Source of the DNA: Alkalicoccus urumqiensis
GTDB taxonomy: Bacteria; Bacillota; Bacilli; Bacillales; Salisediminibacteriaceae
Direction of reading: 5' to 3'
Assembly (NCBI RefSeq): GCF_002993335.1
Contig: NZ_PVNS01000003.1
Location: forward strand, 62,001-126,000
Length of the DNA: 64,000 nt
The translations under genes were made by a program, and so were the position numbers. Positions 25,080 through 34,263 of this stretch are shown here, one piece after another (the stretch's first letter is position 1; each line of letters opens with the position of its first letter). The notes below the pieces were generated by a model, which saw nothing but the letters and a program-made list of their open reading frames with translations, did no database searches and was not told the origin of the DNA.

Positions 25080-26156
25080 ATGATGGAAGTGAAATCTTAT
25101 TTTAGTGACTTTTTGACAAGTATAAGATTAACTGAAAATCAAGTAAATGATTTGAAAATTGGTCATAACACCTTACGAGATAGATTATTAGAAGATGAAG
25201 ATACCTCATCAATTATTGTTAACACATTCTTGCAAGGTAGTTATAGGAGAGCAACTGCTGTTCGACCTAAAAATGGGAGTAAGTCTGATGTAGACGTTAT
25301 CGTTGTTACGAATCTAGATAAGGATGATTACACCCCTCAGAGAGCACTAGACTTATTTTTACCATTTTTAGAGAAATATTATAAGGATAAATATAAAATG
25401 CAGGGCCGATCTATTGGTATTGAACTTAGCTACGTTGAGTTAGATTTAGTAATTACTTCTGCTCCTTCAGAAGCTCAAAAAGAATTATTGAAAACGGAAA
25501 GTGTATCGAAATCTTTTGCTTTGAATGAAGTGGAAAATTGGTCTTTGTCTAAATCATGGAGTATGAAGACTCAAAAAGTAGTTGATGAACCCACTTGGAA
25601 GACAGAACCATTGTTAATACCTGATCGAGAAGCAGGGATTTGGGAAAAAACCGATCCATTAGCTCAAATTGAATGGACTTGGAACAAAAACGCGACATGT
25701 AATGGACACTATGTAAATGTAGTAAAAGCATTGAAATGGTGGAAAAAATTAAATCCGGCACCTAAATATCCAAAGGGGTATCCATTAGAGCATTTAATAG
25801 GATTATGTTGTCCGGATCATACAGACTCCATTGCTAATGGCGTTACCTTCACATTAGAAAACATAGTATCAAACCACCCTAAAAAGCCTATCCTTGAAGA
25901 CCACGGGGTACCAGAACATGATGTATTTAAACGTATTACTGAAGAAGAGTATAAAGAATTTTATGATCTAGTTAAAGAAGCTGCTTCGATAGCAAGACAG
26001 GCCTTAGACAGTACTGACAAAGTAGAAAGTATCGAATTATGGGGTAAGTTATTTGGTTCTAAGTTCCCTCCACCGCCTAAGGCACAAAAATCAGGATTTA
26101 CTCCAAGAACTGAGCCTACAGAATCAGTTTCTGGTGGGAGATTTGGATGTCAGTAA
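25080..26156 (+). CDS. CBASS CD-NTase (cyclic oligonucleotide synthase)
   Basis: A 358-residue SMODS-type nucleotidyltransferase. ATG 25080 is chosen for its spacing from GAGAGGA. The active site is visible: FLQGSYRRATAV (GS motif, about 56-67), KSDVDVIVV (DxD, about 75-83), and the third acid in VELDLVI near 120. The C-terminal half is the helical OAS1-like region (WWKKLNPAP, GYPLEHLIGLCC). It senses phage infection and makes a cyclic nucleotide for the SAVED effector. A clade D assignment is likely from the Cap4 partner but was not computed. It overlaps cap2 by 10 nt. Confidence 0.9.
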   Translation: MMEVKSYFSDFLTSIRLTENQVNDLKIGHNTLRDRLLEDEDTSSIIVNTFLQGSYRRATAVRPKNGSKSDVDVIVVTNLDKDDYTPQRALDLFLPFLEKYYKDKYKMQGRSIGIELSYVELDLVITSAPSEAQKELLKTESVSKSFALNEVENWSLSKSWSMKTQKVVDEPTWKTEPLLIPDREAGIWEKTDPLAQIEWTWNKNATCNGHYVNVVKALKWWKKLNPAPKYPKGYPLEHLIGLCCPDHTDSIANGVTFTLENIVSNHPKKPILEDHGVPEHDVFKRITEEEYKEFYDLVKEAASIARQALDSTDKVESIELWGKLFGSKFPPPPKAQKSGFTPRTEPTESVSGGRFGCQ

Positions 26157-27979
26157 AGAGAATTCCTAATGAGCGACTATTAAAAGGTAGAAGAGCCACT
26201 GAATTTATTGACGGAATAGAGATAATTAATGACCTAGAATGGAAAGAGTCCATAAATAGATGGGTTATTCATTGCTCATTGTATTCAGATGAAATAGAAA
26301 CGGCTGTTATACCAAGAGAAACAGAGTGGTATATATTACTTGACGATAATTATCCTAAAGGAGATATTCATTTTTTCCCCTCTAAAAGTAATAGCCTAAC
26401 TCATACTTTTCCTCATCAAATGTATAATGGAGAAGGAAAGAAAGAGCATCCTTGGAGAAGGGGCTTTTTATGCCTTGATGCAAATGTAAGTACGTTAGGA
26501 AAGCTGGTACCTAACCAGGAACCGTTTGATGAGGAAGAGCGTCTATATTGGTATGTAACGAGAGCAATAGAATGGTTAATTGCAGCTTCCACTAACACAC
26601 TTACTTCTGAAAATGAACCTTTTGAGCTGGTTGACTTTCCAAAAGCTTCCCCACTAAAGGTAGGTTTTTCAGAGACAGTCCAAACATTTAAATTTTGGAA
26701 TTCTTTAGATATTAAATTTGGTTTGGTCACTTTTTCAATATTAAACAATGGTGTTTTATTAGTGAGAAAATATCAGAAACTCAATGGAACATGTGTTAGA
26801 AGAGTGAACTGGGGAAATTACCCCACTCAATATGAACCTGTAAAAAAAATTTCAGGGTCTTGGGTCATTTTGAAAGAAATACCGCATATTAAACCGTGGC
26901 AAGCCCCATTCACTTGGGGGGAATTAACAAACATTTGCAGAAACCAAGGAGTGGAATTATTAGATATTTTAAGAAAAATCAAGAAAAGTCACAATTTCAA
27001 AAATAAACTGGCTCATATTATCTTAATTGGTTTTCCTATTAAGGATAAATTAAACGAAGATTATTCTGAAATCTTCTGGAAGGGAGTTGAAATCTCAAAC
27101 TCCTTTGATAATAGTTCTAATTCCAAAGGGACTAAGTTAAATATTAGTAACATGACTAAGAATAAACATCGAATAAATATTAATGGGCAAGAACAAATTA
27201 AATGGATGGATTCATTCAATTGGTCTAAGAAATCAGTTATGAGCCGTGGAATGTTACCAAAGCCTATTAACGAATCAAAAATATTAATCATTGGAGCAGG
27301 GGCCCTCGGTTCATCTATTGGAGAGTTGTTGACGAGGGCTGGAGTAGAAAAATTAGGTATTGTTGATTTCGACAAATTGGAAATGGGGAATCTCACAAGA
27401 CATAATTTATTGTTAACAGAAGTAGGCAAAAGTAAAGCAAAAGAATTAGCTGAACGTCTAAATAAAACATCCGTTCATGGGAAGGTGACAGCCTATTCAG
27501 GAACAATAAAAAATAATGTAGAAAAAAACATAGATGAGTTAATAAAATATAATTTAATATTGGACTGTACAGGTGAAGATGAAGTTTTAGAATATTTACA
27601 GCAAAACAGCTGGCCAAAAAAAGCGCAATTTATTTCAATATCTTTAGGGTTTGGCGGAGAAAGACTGTTCATATTCAGTAATTATGGTTTTAGTTTTCAG
27701 TACAATTTTTTTAGAAGTTTGGTGGATCCATGGTTACTTGAGGAAAGAGCAAAATTTGAAGAAGTACAATTACCAAGAGAAGGATTAGGGTGTTGGCATC
27801 CTCTTTTCCCTGCCAGAATTGATGATATTTGGATCATGGCTGCAACTGCAATTAAGACTTTAGAAAAGATAAATAAAGAAGAACATAGAACCCTATTCAA
27901 AGTCCATGAATATGAAAAAAGTATGGAAGGCAGTTTTGAAGGAATTAAATTAGTTAATGAAGAGGTATATGATGAATGA
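26147..27979 (+). CDS. cap2: CBASS Cap2, fused E2-E1 ubiquitin-transfer-like enzyme
   Basis: A 610-residue protein. The N-terminal E2-like domain holds the likely catalytic cysteine in RRGFLCLDANV (near residue 109). The C-terminal E1/ThiF domain has the nucleotide-binding loop ILIIGAGALGSSIGELL (near 378), then VDFDKLEMGNLTRHNLL. A probable E1 cysteine is in EGLGCWHP (near 548). Cap2 joins the C-terminus of the CD-NTase to target proteins and primes it for signalling. Its presence with Cap3 defines type II CBASS. The gene overlaps both neighbours, so the operon is tightly coupled. Confidence 0.92.
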   Translation: MSVKRIPNERLLKGRRATEFIDGIEIINDLEWKESINRWVIHCSLYSDEIETAVIPRETEWYILLDDNYPKGDIHFFPSKSNSLTHTFPHQMYNGEGKKEHPWRRGFLCLDANVSTLGKLVPNQEPFDEEERLYWYVTRAIEWLIAASTNTLTSENEPFELVDFPKASPLKVGFSETVQTFKFWNSLDIKFGLVTFSILNNGVLLVRKYQKLNGTCVRRVNWGNYPTQYEPVKKISGSWVILKEIPHIKPWQAPFTWGELTNICRNQGVELLDILRKIKKSHNFKNKLAHIILIGFPIKDKLNEDYSEIFWKGVEISNSFDNSSNSKGTKLNISNMTKNKHRININGQEQIKWMDSFNWSKKSVMSRGMLPKPINESKILIIGAGALGSSIGELLTRAGVEKLGIVDFDKLEMGNLTRHNLLLTEVGKSKAKELAERLNKTSVHGKVTAYSGTIKNNVEKNIDELIKYNLILDCTGEDEVLEYLQQNSWPKKAQFISISLGFGGERLFIFSNYGFSFQYNFFRSLVDPWLLEERAKFEEVQLPREGLGCWHPLFPARIDDIWIMAATAIKTLEKINKEEHRTLFKVHEYEKSMEGSFEGIKLVNEEVYDE

Positions 27980-28463
27980 TTTGATATTTGCTGAACAAAG
28001 TCAAAGGTTTAAAGTATACATACCTGGCTATTTATTAATTGAAATTCAAAAACAATGTATATTAGCATATCCAAATGAAACAGGAGGTATATTAGCTGGT
28101 AAATATTCAAGAGAACTTGATTGCGCATATATTTCAGAACTATTAAAAGCTCCCCCTGGTTCAAAAAGTGGCCGAACGTGGTTTTTAAGAGGTATCAAAG
28201 GTATTAAAAAAAAGCTGGACAGGTTATGGAACAAAAAGACATATTATCTTGGTGAGTGGCACTATCATCCTGATAACAGCTCAACACTGAGTAATCAAGA
28301 CATCAAACAAATGTTTAGTATTTCTAATAACCCAAATTACAAATGTCCTGAGCCTATACTATTTATAGTTGGTGGAAAGCAAAATTCTTGGGAATATAGT
28401 GTTTATGTATTTCCTCAGTGTGAAAAATATATCCATTTAAACCTCGTCGAACTTCACAGTTAA
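27972..28463 (+). CDS. cap3: CBASS Cap3, JAB/MPN isopeptidase
   Basis: A 163-residue zinc peptidase. Start 27972 lies 6 nt after AAGAGG; 27969 is an alternative. The upstream Glu of the fold is in NETGGILAGKY (near 36). The JAMM motif is complete: EWHYHPDNSSTLSNQD, that is H-x-H-P-x(6)-S-x(2)-D (near 95-109). Cap3 removes CD-NTase conjugates made by Cap2 and keeps the system from firing without cause. It is the last gene of the operon. Confidence 0.92.
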   Translation: MNDLIFAEQSQRFKVYIPGYLLIEIQKQCILAYPNETGGILAGKYSRELDCAYISELLKAPPGSKSGRTWFLRGIKGIKKKLDRLWNKKTYYLGEWHYHPDNSSTLSNQDIKQMFSISNNPNYKCPEPILFIVGGKQNSWEYSVYVFPQCEKYIHLNLVELHS

Positions 28464-28518
28464 AATACACATGTTAACATAATCCCACTTATACGAAACT
28501 CCCACCCACAAAACCCAA

Positions 28519-28542
28519 AGCCGATCCCCCACAGGATCGGCT
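28519..28542. terminator. Bidirectional terminator at the right end of the CBASS operon
   Basis: AGCCGATCC pairs with GGATCGGCT around CCCACA. It lies between the convergent cap3 and helicase genes and also marks the switch back to host-like base composition. Confidence 0.75.
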
Positions 28543-28547
28543 CTTCT

Positions 28548-30950
28548 TCATTCCTTCCGCTCATACTTCCTCTCAAAGTACGTTTCCAGCCGATACTGAC
28601 TGATCTGGTCGGTCCAGTCGTACAGAATGGCTGCGTTCTCTTCGGTTACGTGGAGGCCAGTGTCGAGCGTTTCTCCGTCAAACACGGCCGGGGCGCCGAG
28701 TTTGGGAAAGGGCATTTGACGCAGCGTGCGGATGACGGCGGGAAGGTCGTCTTCGCTCCAGTGTTTGTTGGCTTTGTCCTGCAGGTCCTGTCTGCGGTAC
28801 AGTGTTTCGGTCAGGTAGTGCAGGAAGAACGGGGCGGTGTCCTCCGGTGTGATCGGCTCCATCCAGCGCGCCGGCCCGCGGGCGAGCATCGCCTGGATGA
28901 CGACCATTTTGTAGCTTTTGCTCATCGCTGTTTTCTCCACCATGCGGAGCCAGTCGCCGCCTTCGTGAAGCGCGGCGGCTTCAGTGTCACTCAGTTCACC
29001 GGCGGCGTGGAGAAAGTCCGGAAACGATGGAAACGACGGGCGGATAGTGTAGCGCCCCTGAAAGCGGAGCCGGTAAAGCTCGAGGTAGGTCGGGCGCCGG
29101 CCGAGTTCTTCTTTGAGCTCCTGGAATAGTGCTTTCATGCGCTCTTTTTTCGGCTGGAGCCGCCGCCTCATTTCGGCAATCAGGTCAATGACGCCGGTTT
29201 CTAGGTGCACATCACAGAAGGAAGGGACGGCAGGCTCGACGCTCTTTTTCCGTTCGTTCGGCTCGCGGCTCAGCACCTGCAGCTTCGTGTCGGCGTTTTT
29301 GTAGTTGCCGATCAGGTCGATGACGTGGCAGCGCTCTTTGCCATCGTGGAGGCGGAGGCCGCGGCCGATCTGCTGGGTGAAGATCGTGAGCGATTCCGTC
29401 GGGCGCACGAACAGGAGCGTATCCACCGCCGGAATGTCCGTACCCTCATTGAACAGATCGACGGTAAACACGACGTCGATCGTGCCGTTGTGCAGGCGCG
29501 CAACCGCCTCCTCGCGCGCCATGCTTCCCGGTCCGGAATGGAGCGCTTCGGCGCGGACGCCCATCTGCTGAAAGTGCGCCGCAAGAAACGACGCCTGCCG
29601 GATCGACGAGCAGAACGCAAGCGTCCGCGTCTGCCGGTGCTTCTCCCACGCTTCATACACCTGCGCGGCTGCATGCTCCTGCAGCTGCACCTCCGCAAGC
29701 TCCTCCGCGTCATAGCGCGTGCCGAGCCACGTGACGGTGGAATAATCCGTATCATCGTAAATGCCGTAATACGAAAATGGCGCAAGGGCCCCGATCTCAA
29801 TCGCTTCCGTAAAGTCCATCTCAAACGCCACGTTCCCGTCACAGAGGGCGAAAACGTCGTTTCCATCGAGTCGGTACGGCGTCGCCGTCAGTCCGAGAAG
29901 AAACTCCGGCTGAAAGTACGCCAGAAGCCGCTGGTAGGAAGCTGCGGCGGCATGGTGGAACTCGTCGACGATGATCAAATCGAACGCGTCCGGCGGGAAC
30001 TGCTGCAGCCGCTTTTCGCCGGCGAATGTAAACACCGAAGCGAACGTGAAGTCCGCCTCGGTTTCTTTTCGTTTCCCGTCATAGAAGCCTGCCGTTTTTT
30101 CCGGCATGACGCGCTGAAAGGAAGCGGCGGCCTGCGTGAGAATTTCCTCGCGGTGTGCGACGAACAGAATCCGTTTGTAGCCGACGGCAAAGAAGGCGGC
30201 GAGGTACGTTTTTCCGAGACCGGTCGCCATGACGACGAGCGCACGCGGGTAGCCTTCTTCGACGGTCGTCTTCAGCGCCTCGAGCGCATCGATCTGCGGC
30301 CCGTGCGGTTCAACGGGAGTCTCGTAGACGGGCGGGGATTCTTTTCCGTACCCTGCGCCGGATTCCACGCCGTACATCAGCTGCGTTTCGCTCTCTTCGG
30401 TCGTCTCTTTCGCCCACGGCGGAAGCGAGGCGCGGTGTTCTTCGTGCCGGCTGCGGTAACGTTTCACCGTCTCGGCATTCAGCGGGATCGTCTGTTCATC
30501 GTAAAAAAGACGGAGAAAGCTTTCCTCTGCTTCCTGGACAGCCGTTTCCGCCTCTTCTCCCGAGACACCGAGGTTCCATTCCACCCCTGTCGAGAGCGCA
30601 GATTTGGACAGATTGGACGAACCGACGTACAGCGTGCGCTCTGCACCGTGGTCAAACCAGTACATCTTCGGGTGAAACGAGCGGCCGCGGCTTTCCCAGA
30701 GGCGGAGCTCGGCGTGTGCTTCCAGCTCGAGCAGCTGCTCCAGTGCGCCGGGCTGGGTGATGTAAAGGTAGTCGCCGGTGCAGATTTTGATCTCTGCACC
30801 GCGTTCGGCCGCGTGACGCAGAGCGGGAAGGAGGAGCGAGACGCCGGAGTTCATGGCGAAGGAGACGAGGATGTAGATCGTCTCCGCCCGCTCCGCCTCG
30901 GATATAAGTTCGTCGATAAAGTTCTGCTGGATCAGTGCAATGCGCGTCAT
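28548..30950 (-). CDS. Phospholipase-D-like nuclease fused to SF2 helicase (protein 1)
   Basis: An 800-residue protein. The N-terminal PLD-like domain has one HKD-type motif, FHPKMYWFDHGAERTLYVG, followed by SSNLSKSALSTGVEWN (about 92-127). The SF2 helicase core has VVMATGLGKTYLAAF (Walker A, near 240), IIVDEFHHAAA (DEFH rather than DEAH), LGLTATPYRLDG, TVDLFNEGTDIP and QQIGRGLRLHDG (motif VI). A ~200-residue C-terminal extension follows. The ribosome site AGGAGGCACGGC overlaps the stop of the HIT gene, so the two form an operon. Such proteins are frequent in defence and DNA-repair neighbourhoods; the exact role is unknown. Base composition is host-like. Confidence 0.88.
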   Translation of the reverse strand: MTRIALIQQNFIDELISEAERAETIYILVSFAMNSGVSLLLPALRHAAERGAEIKICTGDYLYITQPGALEQLLELEAHAELRLWESRGRSFHPKMYWFDHGAERTLYVGSSNLSKSALSTGVEWNLGVSGEEAETAVQEAEESFLRLFYDEQTIPLNAETVKRYRSRHEEHRASLPPWAKETTEESETQLMYGVESGAGYGKESPPVYETPVEPHGPQIDALEALKTTVEEGYPRALVVMATGLGKTYLAAFFAVGYKRILFVAHREEILTQAAASFQRVMPEKTAGFYDGKRKETEADFTFASVFTFAGEKRLQQFPPDAFDLIIVDEFHHAAAASYQRLLAYFQPEFLLGLTATPYRLDGNDVFALCDGNVAFEMDFTEAIEIGALAPFSYYGIYDDTDYSTVTWLGTRYDAEELAEVQLQEHAAAQVYEAWEKHRQTRTLAFCSSIRQASFLAAHFQQMGVRAEALHSGPGSMAREEAVARLHNGTIDVVFTVDLFNEGTDIPAVDTLLFVRPTESLTIFTQQIGRGLRLHDGKERCHVIDLIGNYKNADTKLQVLSREPNERKKSVEPAVPSFCDVHLETGVIDLIAEMRRRLQPKKERMKALFQELKEELGRRPTYLELYRLRFQGRYTIRPSFPSFPDFLHAAGELSDTEAAALHEGGDWLRMVEKTAMSKSYKMVVIQAMLARGPARWMEPITPEDTAPFFLHYLTETLYRRQDLQDKANKHWSEDDLPAVIRTLRQMPFPKLGAPAVFDGETLDTGLHVTEENAAILYDWTDQISQYRLETYFERKYERKE

Positions 30951-30960
30951 GCCGTGCCTC

Positions 30961-31320
30961 CTAGTATTTCTGCTTTTCGGGGATGACGCCGCGCACGCCG
31001 CCTTCCGGGTGGGTCATGTCTCCGCTGTAGCGCGGAATGAGGTGCATATGTACGTGAAAAATCGTCTGGCCGGCCGCCGCTCCGCAGTTAATGCCGACGT
31101 TAAAGCCGTCCGGCTCCCGCTCGGTGAGAAGCCGCTCCCGCATGTCACCCATGAGCGCATGCATCGCCTCCTGCTCTTCTTTCGTTAAGTCGAAATAATC
31201 GGCCGTGTGCCGCTTCGGTATGATCAGCACATGCCCGTCGGAAACCGGGTATTTATCATAGATGGCAAACGCCAGTTCATTGTCTATTTCCCAGGACGTC
31301 AGCTCACAAAAGGCACACAT
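30961..31320 (-). CDS. HIT family nucleotide hydrolase
   Basis: A 119-residue protein starting behind AAAGGAGGAATGCCCG. The histidine triad is HVHMHLIP (His89, His91, His93), and the strand HVLIIPKRHTADYF is typical. A Cys pair near the N-terminus (CAFC) resembles the zinc site of some HIT proteins. HIT enzymes cleave dinucleoside polyphosphates or adenylyl/guanylyl phosphoramidates. It is the first gene of a two-gene operon with the PLD-helicase, diverging from the second helicase gene. Confidence 0.92.
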   Translation of the reverse strand: MCAFCELTSWEIDNELAFAIYDKYPVSDGHVLIIPKRHTADYFDLTKEEQEAMHALMGDMRERLLTEREPDGFNVGINCGAAAGQTIFHVHMHLIPRYSGDMTHPEGGVRGVIPEKQKY

Positions 31321-31455
31321 CGGGCATTCCTCCTTTATTCTGTCTTTATTGTCTTTGTTTTGGACGCGTGATGCAAGCTTGGATCTAACACACATCTCTA
31401 CATGATTGTTCCAATTCATGTACAATAAGGTCATAGGTAGAAAGGGGCGGATCGT

Positions 31456-34263
31456 GTGGAAGAGCGGCTGTTAGTCAACAATGAGAGTGAAACGTTATTA
31501 AAGGAGCTGACGAATTCGTTAGAGACGTGCGACCGGTTTTATTTCGGCGTCGCTTTCGTCAACTACAGCGGGGTGCAGCTGCTGTTGGATGCGATTCATG
31601 AAGCGGTGAAAGCAGGCAAGCAAGGGCAGATCATGACGTCGACGTACTTGAATTTCACTGATCCGAAGGCGCTTCGCCGGCTGCAGGAAATTCAGGATAT
31701 TCACATCAACGTGTTCGTCACCGATGAGAACCGTGGCTTTCATACGAAAACGTACATATTTGAATACGATGACAGCTACAAGATTATTATCGGCTCGTCG
31801 AATTTAACGCATTCGGCACTGAAGTCGAATGTGGAATGGAACGTGGAGATTATCTCTAAGAAAGAGCGGCCGTTCGTTGAGCGGGTGCTAAAGGAGTACC
31901 ATCTGCTGTGGGATGCGTGCCATACGCTGTCGGAGGACTTTTTACGGGACTACGAAAAGCAGTACGAAGAGGTGCAGCGGCTGCGCCCGCAGCAGCACGT
32001 CTTGCAAATGCGCTCGGAATACGTCGTGCCGAACAAGATGCAGCGGCGGGCAATGGATAATTTAGCGCGGCTTCGTCAGCTTGGAGAAACGAAAAGCCTT
32101 GTCATTGCAGCGACCGGAACAGGCAAAACGTTTATGGCTGCGTTTGACGTGCAGCGGGTGAAACCGAAGCGTCTTCTGTTTTTAGTGCACCGAGAAGACA
32201 TTTTAATCAAAGCAAAGGAGACGTTCGAATACTTGCTGCACCGGGAGAACCGAACGTTTGGCATGCTGACGGGGACGAAAAAGGAAGCGCAGGCAGACTA
32301 CGTCTTTGCGAACATTCGAACGATGGCGACTAGGTACGAGTCGTTTTCGCCGGATGCGTTTGATTACATCGTCTATGACGAGGCGCATCATACCGCCGCG
32401 CCGCAGTATCAGGAAGTGATGCAGCACTTCACCCCGGATTTCATGCTCGGCATGACGGCCACGCCGGAGCGAAGCGATGACGCCTCCGTCTTTGAGCTGT
32501 TTGATCACAACGCGGCGATTGAAGTCCGTCTGCACGATGCGCTGGAAGATGGGCTTGTGGCGCCGTTTCATTATTTCGGCATTACCGATGTAGAGGATAT
32601 TGATTTAAGTGATTTGAGTGCGTCGGAGCAGCGGGAAATCGCACGCCGGCTGCAGGTGCACGCGCGCGTCGATCACATTTTGCATCATCTGTACTTTTAC
32701 GGTCATCAAGGCACGAAGCGAAAGGCGCTCGGCTTCTGCGTAAACGTCGAGCATGCGAAGTATATGGCGAAGGAATTCACAGAGCGGGGCATTCCAAGTG
32801 CGGCGCTGTCCGGAGAAGATCACGCCGCCGAGCGTGAGCGCGTCATCGATCGGCTGGAAGATGAGAGCGATCCGCTGGAATGCGTGTTTACCGTCGATAT
32901 ATTCAACGAAGGTGTCGATATTCCAAGCGTGAACCTTGTGCTCATGCTTCGTCCAACGGAGTCACCGATCGTGTTTATCCAGCAGTTAGGGCGGGGACTT
33001 CGGAAGCATCCCGGAAAAGAGTTTTTAACGGTGCTCGACTTTATCGGCAATCATAGCCGCGCCTTTCTCGTTGCGCTCGCGCTAAACGGCCAGCGTTATT
33101 ACGATAAAGAAAGTTTGAAAGTGGCGGTTGCGACCGGGTTTGCGCATTTACCCGGGCCGGTGCATGTGCAAATGGATGAAATCTCGACGCAGCAAATTTT
33201 AGCGCAGCTCGATCAGGAATCTTTTCAGAGCATGAAATATTTACGTGCGTCGTATGTCGAATTCAAGAAAATCCGCCACGGCAAACCGCCGTATCGCCTC
33301 ATGGATTACCATACGTACGAAGGCGCGCCGGATCCGGTTCTTTTCATCCAACATTCCGGAAGTTACTTGCATTTTCTCGCCAAAATGGAGAAGGAAACGC
33401 CGCTCACGGAAATGCTTGCAGACGACAGGTGGGCGAAGGCGTATGAATCGCTTTCGAAACTGCTGCCGCTCAAGCGACCGCACGAAGCAGCGATTTTGAC
33501 GGTGCTGTTGAAACAGCGTACGATCACGGTAGAGCAAGCCAAACAAGCCGTGCTTCATTGGATGGAAACGGTGGAAGAAGCGACCGTTCGGCACGCGATG
33601 CGAACCCTTGCTCAGCACTTTTTAGACGACAGCGAAAAAAGCCGTCAGCCGGCACTCGTTTCCTGGGAGGAAGAGGTGCTCGTGCGAACGGACGTCATGG
33701 ACACCTTTTTGGAAAACGACGTCTATGTAAGCTGGCTGGAGGATGTGTTGGAGTACGGACTGCACCGCTTTGAGCAGGAATACGGCGCAGTAACGGATCA
33801 CGTGCCGTTTTTCCATGCGGGCACGCAGTATAAGATGCGTGATGCTGCATTGTTGTCGAACTTCGAGAAAAGCCATTCCTCGTTTCGAGGATCCGGCCTG
33901 CTCGTGAACGGGAACGATTATTTCTTATTCGTCGATTTGCATAAGGACGCTTCGGTAGAAGAGCGATTGAATTATCACGACGAGCTGGAAAGCCCGACGA
34001 CGTTTTTGTGGGATAGCCCGAACAACATGGCGCAGGCGTCGAAGCGTGGACAAAATCTGATTCACCACGAAGCGAAAGGGAACCGGCTCCATTTATTCGT
34101 GCGAAAGTATAAAGAGATCGAGCGGAATAAACCGGAGCCGTTTATTTACTTGGGGGAAGTGCGTGTGGAAAGCTATGAGGGCGAGCGCCCGGTTTCCTTT
34201 CGGATGCAACTTGAAGAGCCCGTTCCGCCGCTATTGTACCGAGAGCTGACGGAAAAGGTTTAG
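31456..34263 (+). CDS. Phospholipase-D-like nuclease / SF2 helicase / DUF3427 protein (protein 2)
   Basis: A 935-residue protein starting at GTG 31456 behind AAAGGGGCGG. The N-terminal PLD domain has FHTKTYIFEYDDSYKIIIGS, then SNLTHSALKSNVEWN. The helicase core has VIAATGTGKTFMAAF (near 217), YIVYDEAHHTAA (near 307), LGMTATPERSDD, TVDIFNEGVDIP and QQLGRGLRKHPG. The C-terminal ~350 residues, with GLLVNGNDYFLFVDL and SPNNMAQASKRGQNLIHHE, match the DUF3427 region. It is a relative of the divergent 800-residue protein but carries the extra DUF3427 part. It uses more A/T-ending codons, suggesting a separate history. Its 3' end overlaps the NUDIX gene. Confidence 0.9.
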   Translation: MEERLLVNNESETLLKELTNSLETCDRFYFGVAFVNYSGVQLLLDAIHEAVKAGKQGQIMTSTYLNFTDPKALRRLQEIQDIHINVFVTDENRGFHTKTYIFEYDDSYKIIIGSSNLTHSALKSNVEWNVEIISKKERPFVERVLKEYHLLWDACHTLSEDFLRDYEKQYEEVQRLRPQQHVLQMRSEYVVPNKMQRRAMDNLARLRQLGETKSLVIAATGTGKTFMAAFDVQRVKPKRLLFLVHREDILIKAKETFEYLLHRENRTFGMLTGTKKEAQADYVFANIRTMATRYESFSPDAFDYIVYDEAHHTAAPQYQEVMQHFTPDFMLGMTATPERSDDASVFELFDHNAAIEVRLHDALEDGLVAPFHYFGITDVEDIDLSDLSASEQREIARRLQVHARVDHILHHLYFYGHQGTKRKALGFCVNVEHAKYMAKEFTERGIPSAALSGEDHAAERERVIDRLEDESDPLECVFTVDIFNEGVDIPSVNLVLMLRPTESPIVFIQQLGRGLRKHPGKEFLTVLDFIGNHSRAFLVALALNGQRYYDKESLKVAVATGFAHLPGPVHVQMDEISTQQILAQLDQESFQSMKYLRASYVEFKKIRHGKPPYRLMDYHTYEGAPDPVLFIQHSGSYLHFLAKMEKETPLTEMLADDRWAKAYESLSKLLPLKRPHEAAILTVLLKQRTITVEQAKQAVLHWMETVEEATVRHAMRTLAQHFLDDSEKSRQPALVSWEEEVLVRTDVMDTFLENDVYVSWLEDVLEYGLHRFEQEYGAVTDHVPFFHAGTQYKMRDAALLSNFEKSHSSFRGSGLLVNGNDYFLFVDLHKDASVEERLNYHDELESPTTFLWDSPNNMAQASKRGQNLIHHEAKGNRLHLFVRKYKEIERNKPEPFIYLGEVRVESYEGERPVSFRMQLEEPVPPLLYRELTEKV

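Noticed and set aside
29205-30986. 593-codon open frame on the plus strand
   Set aside because: Antisense of the PLD-helicase gene; no family features.
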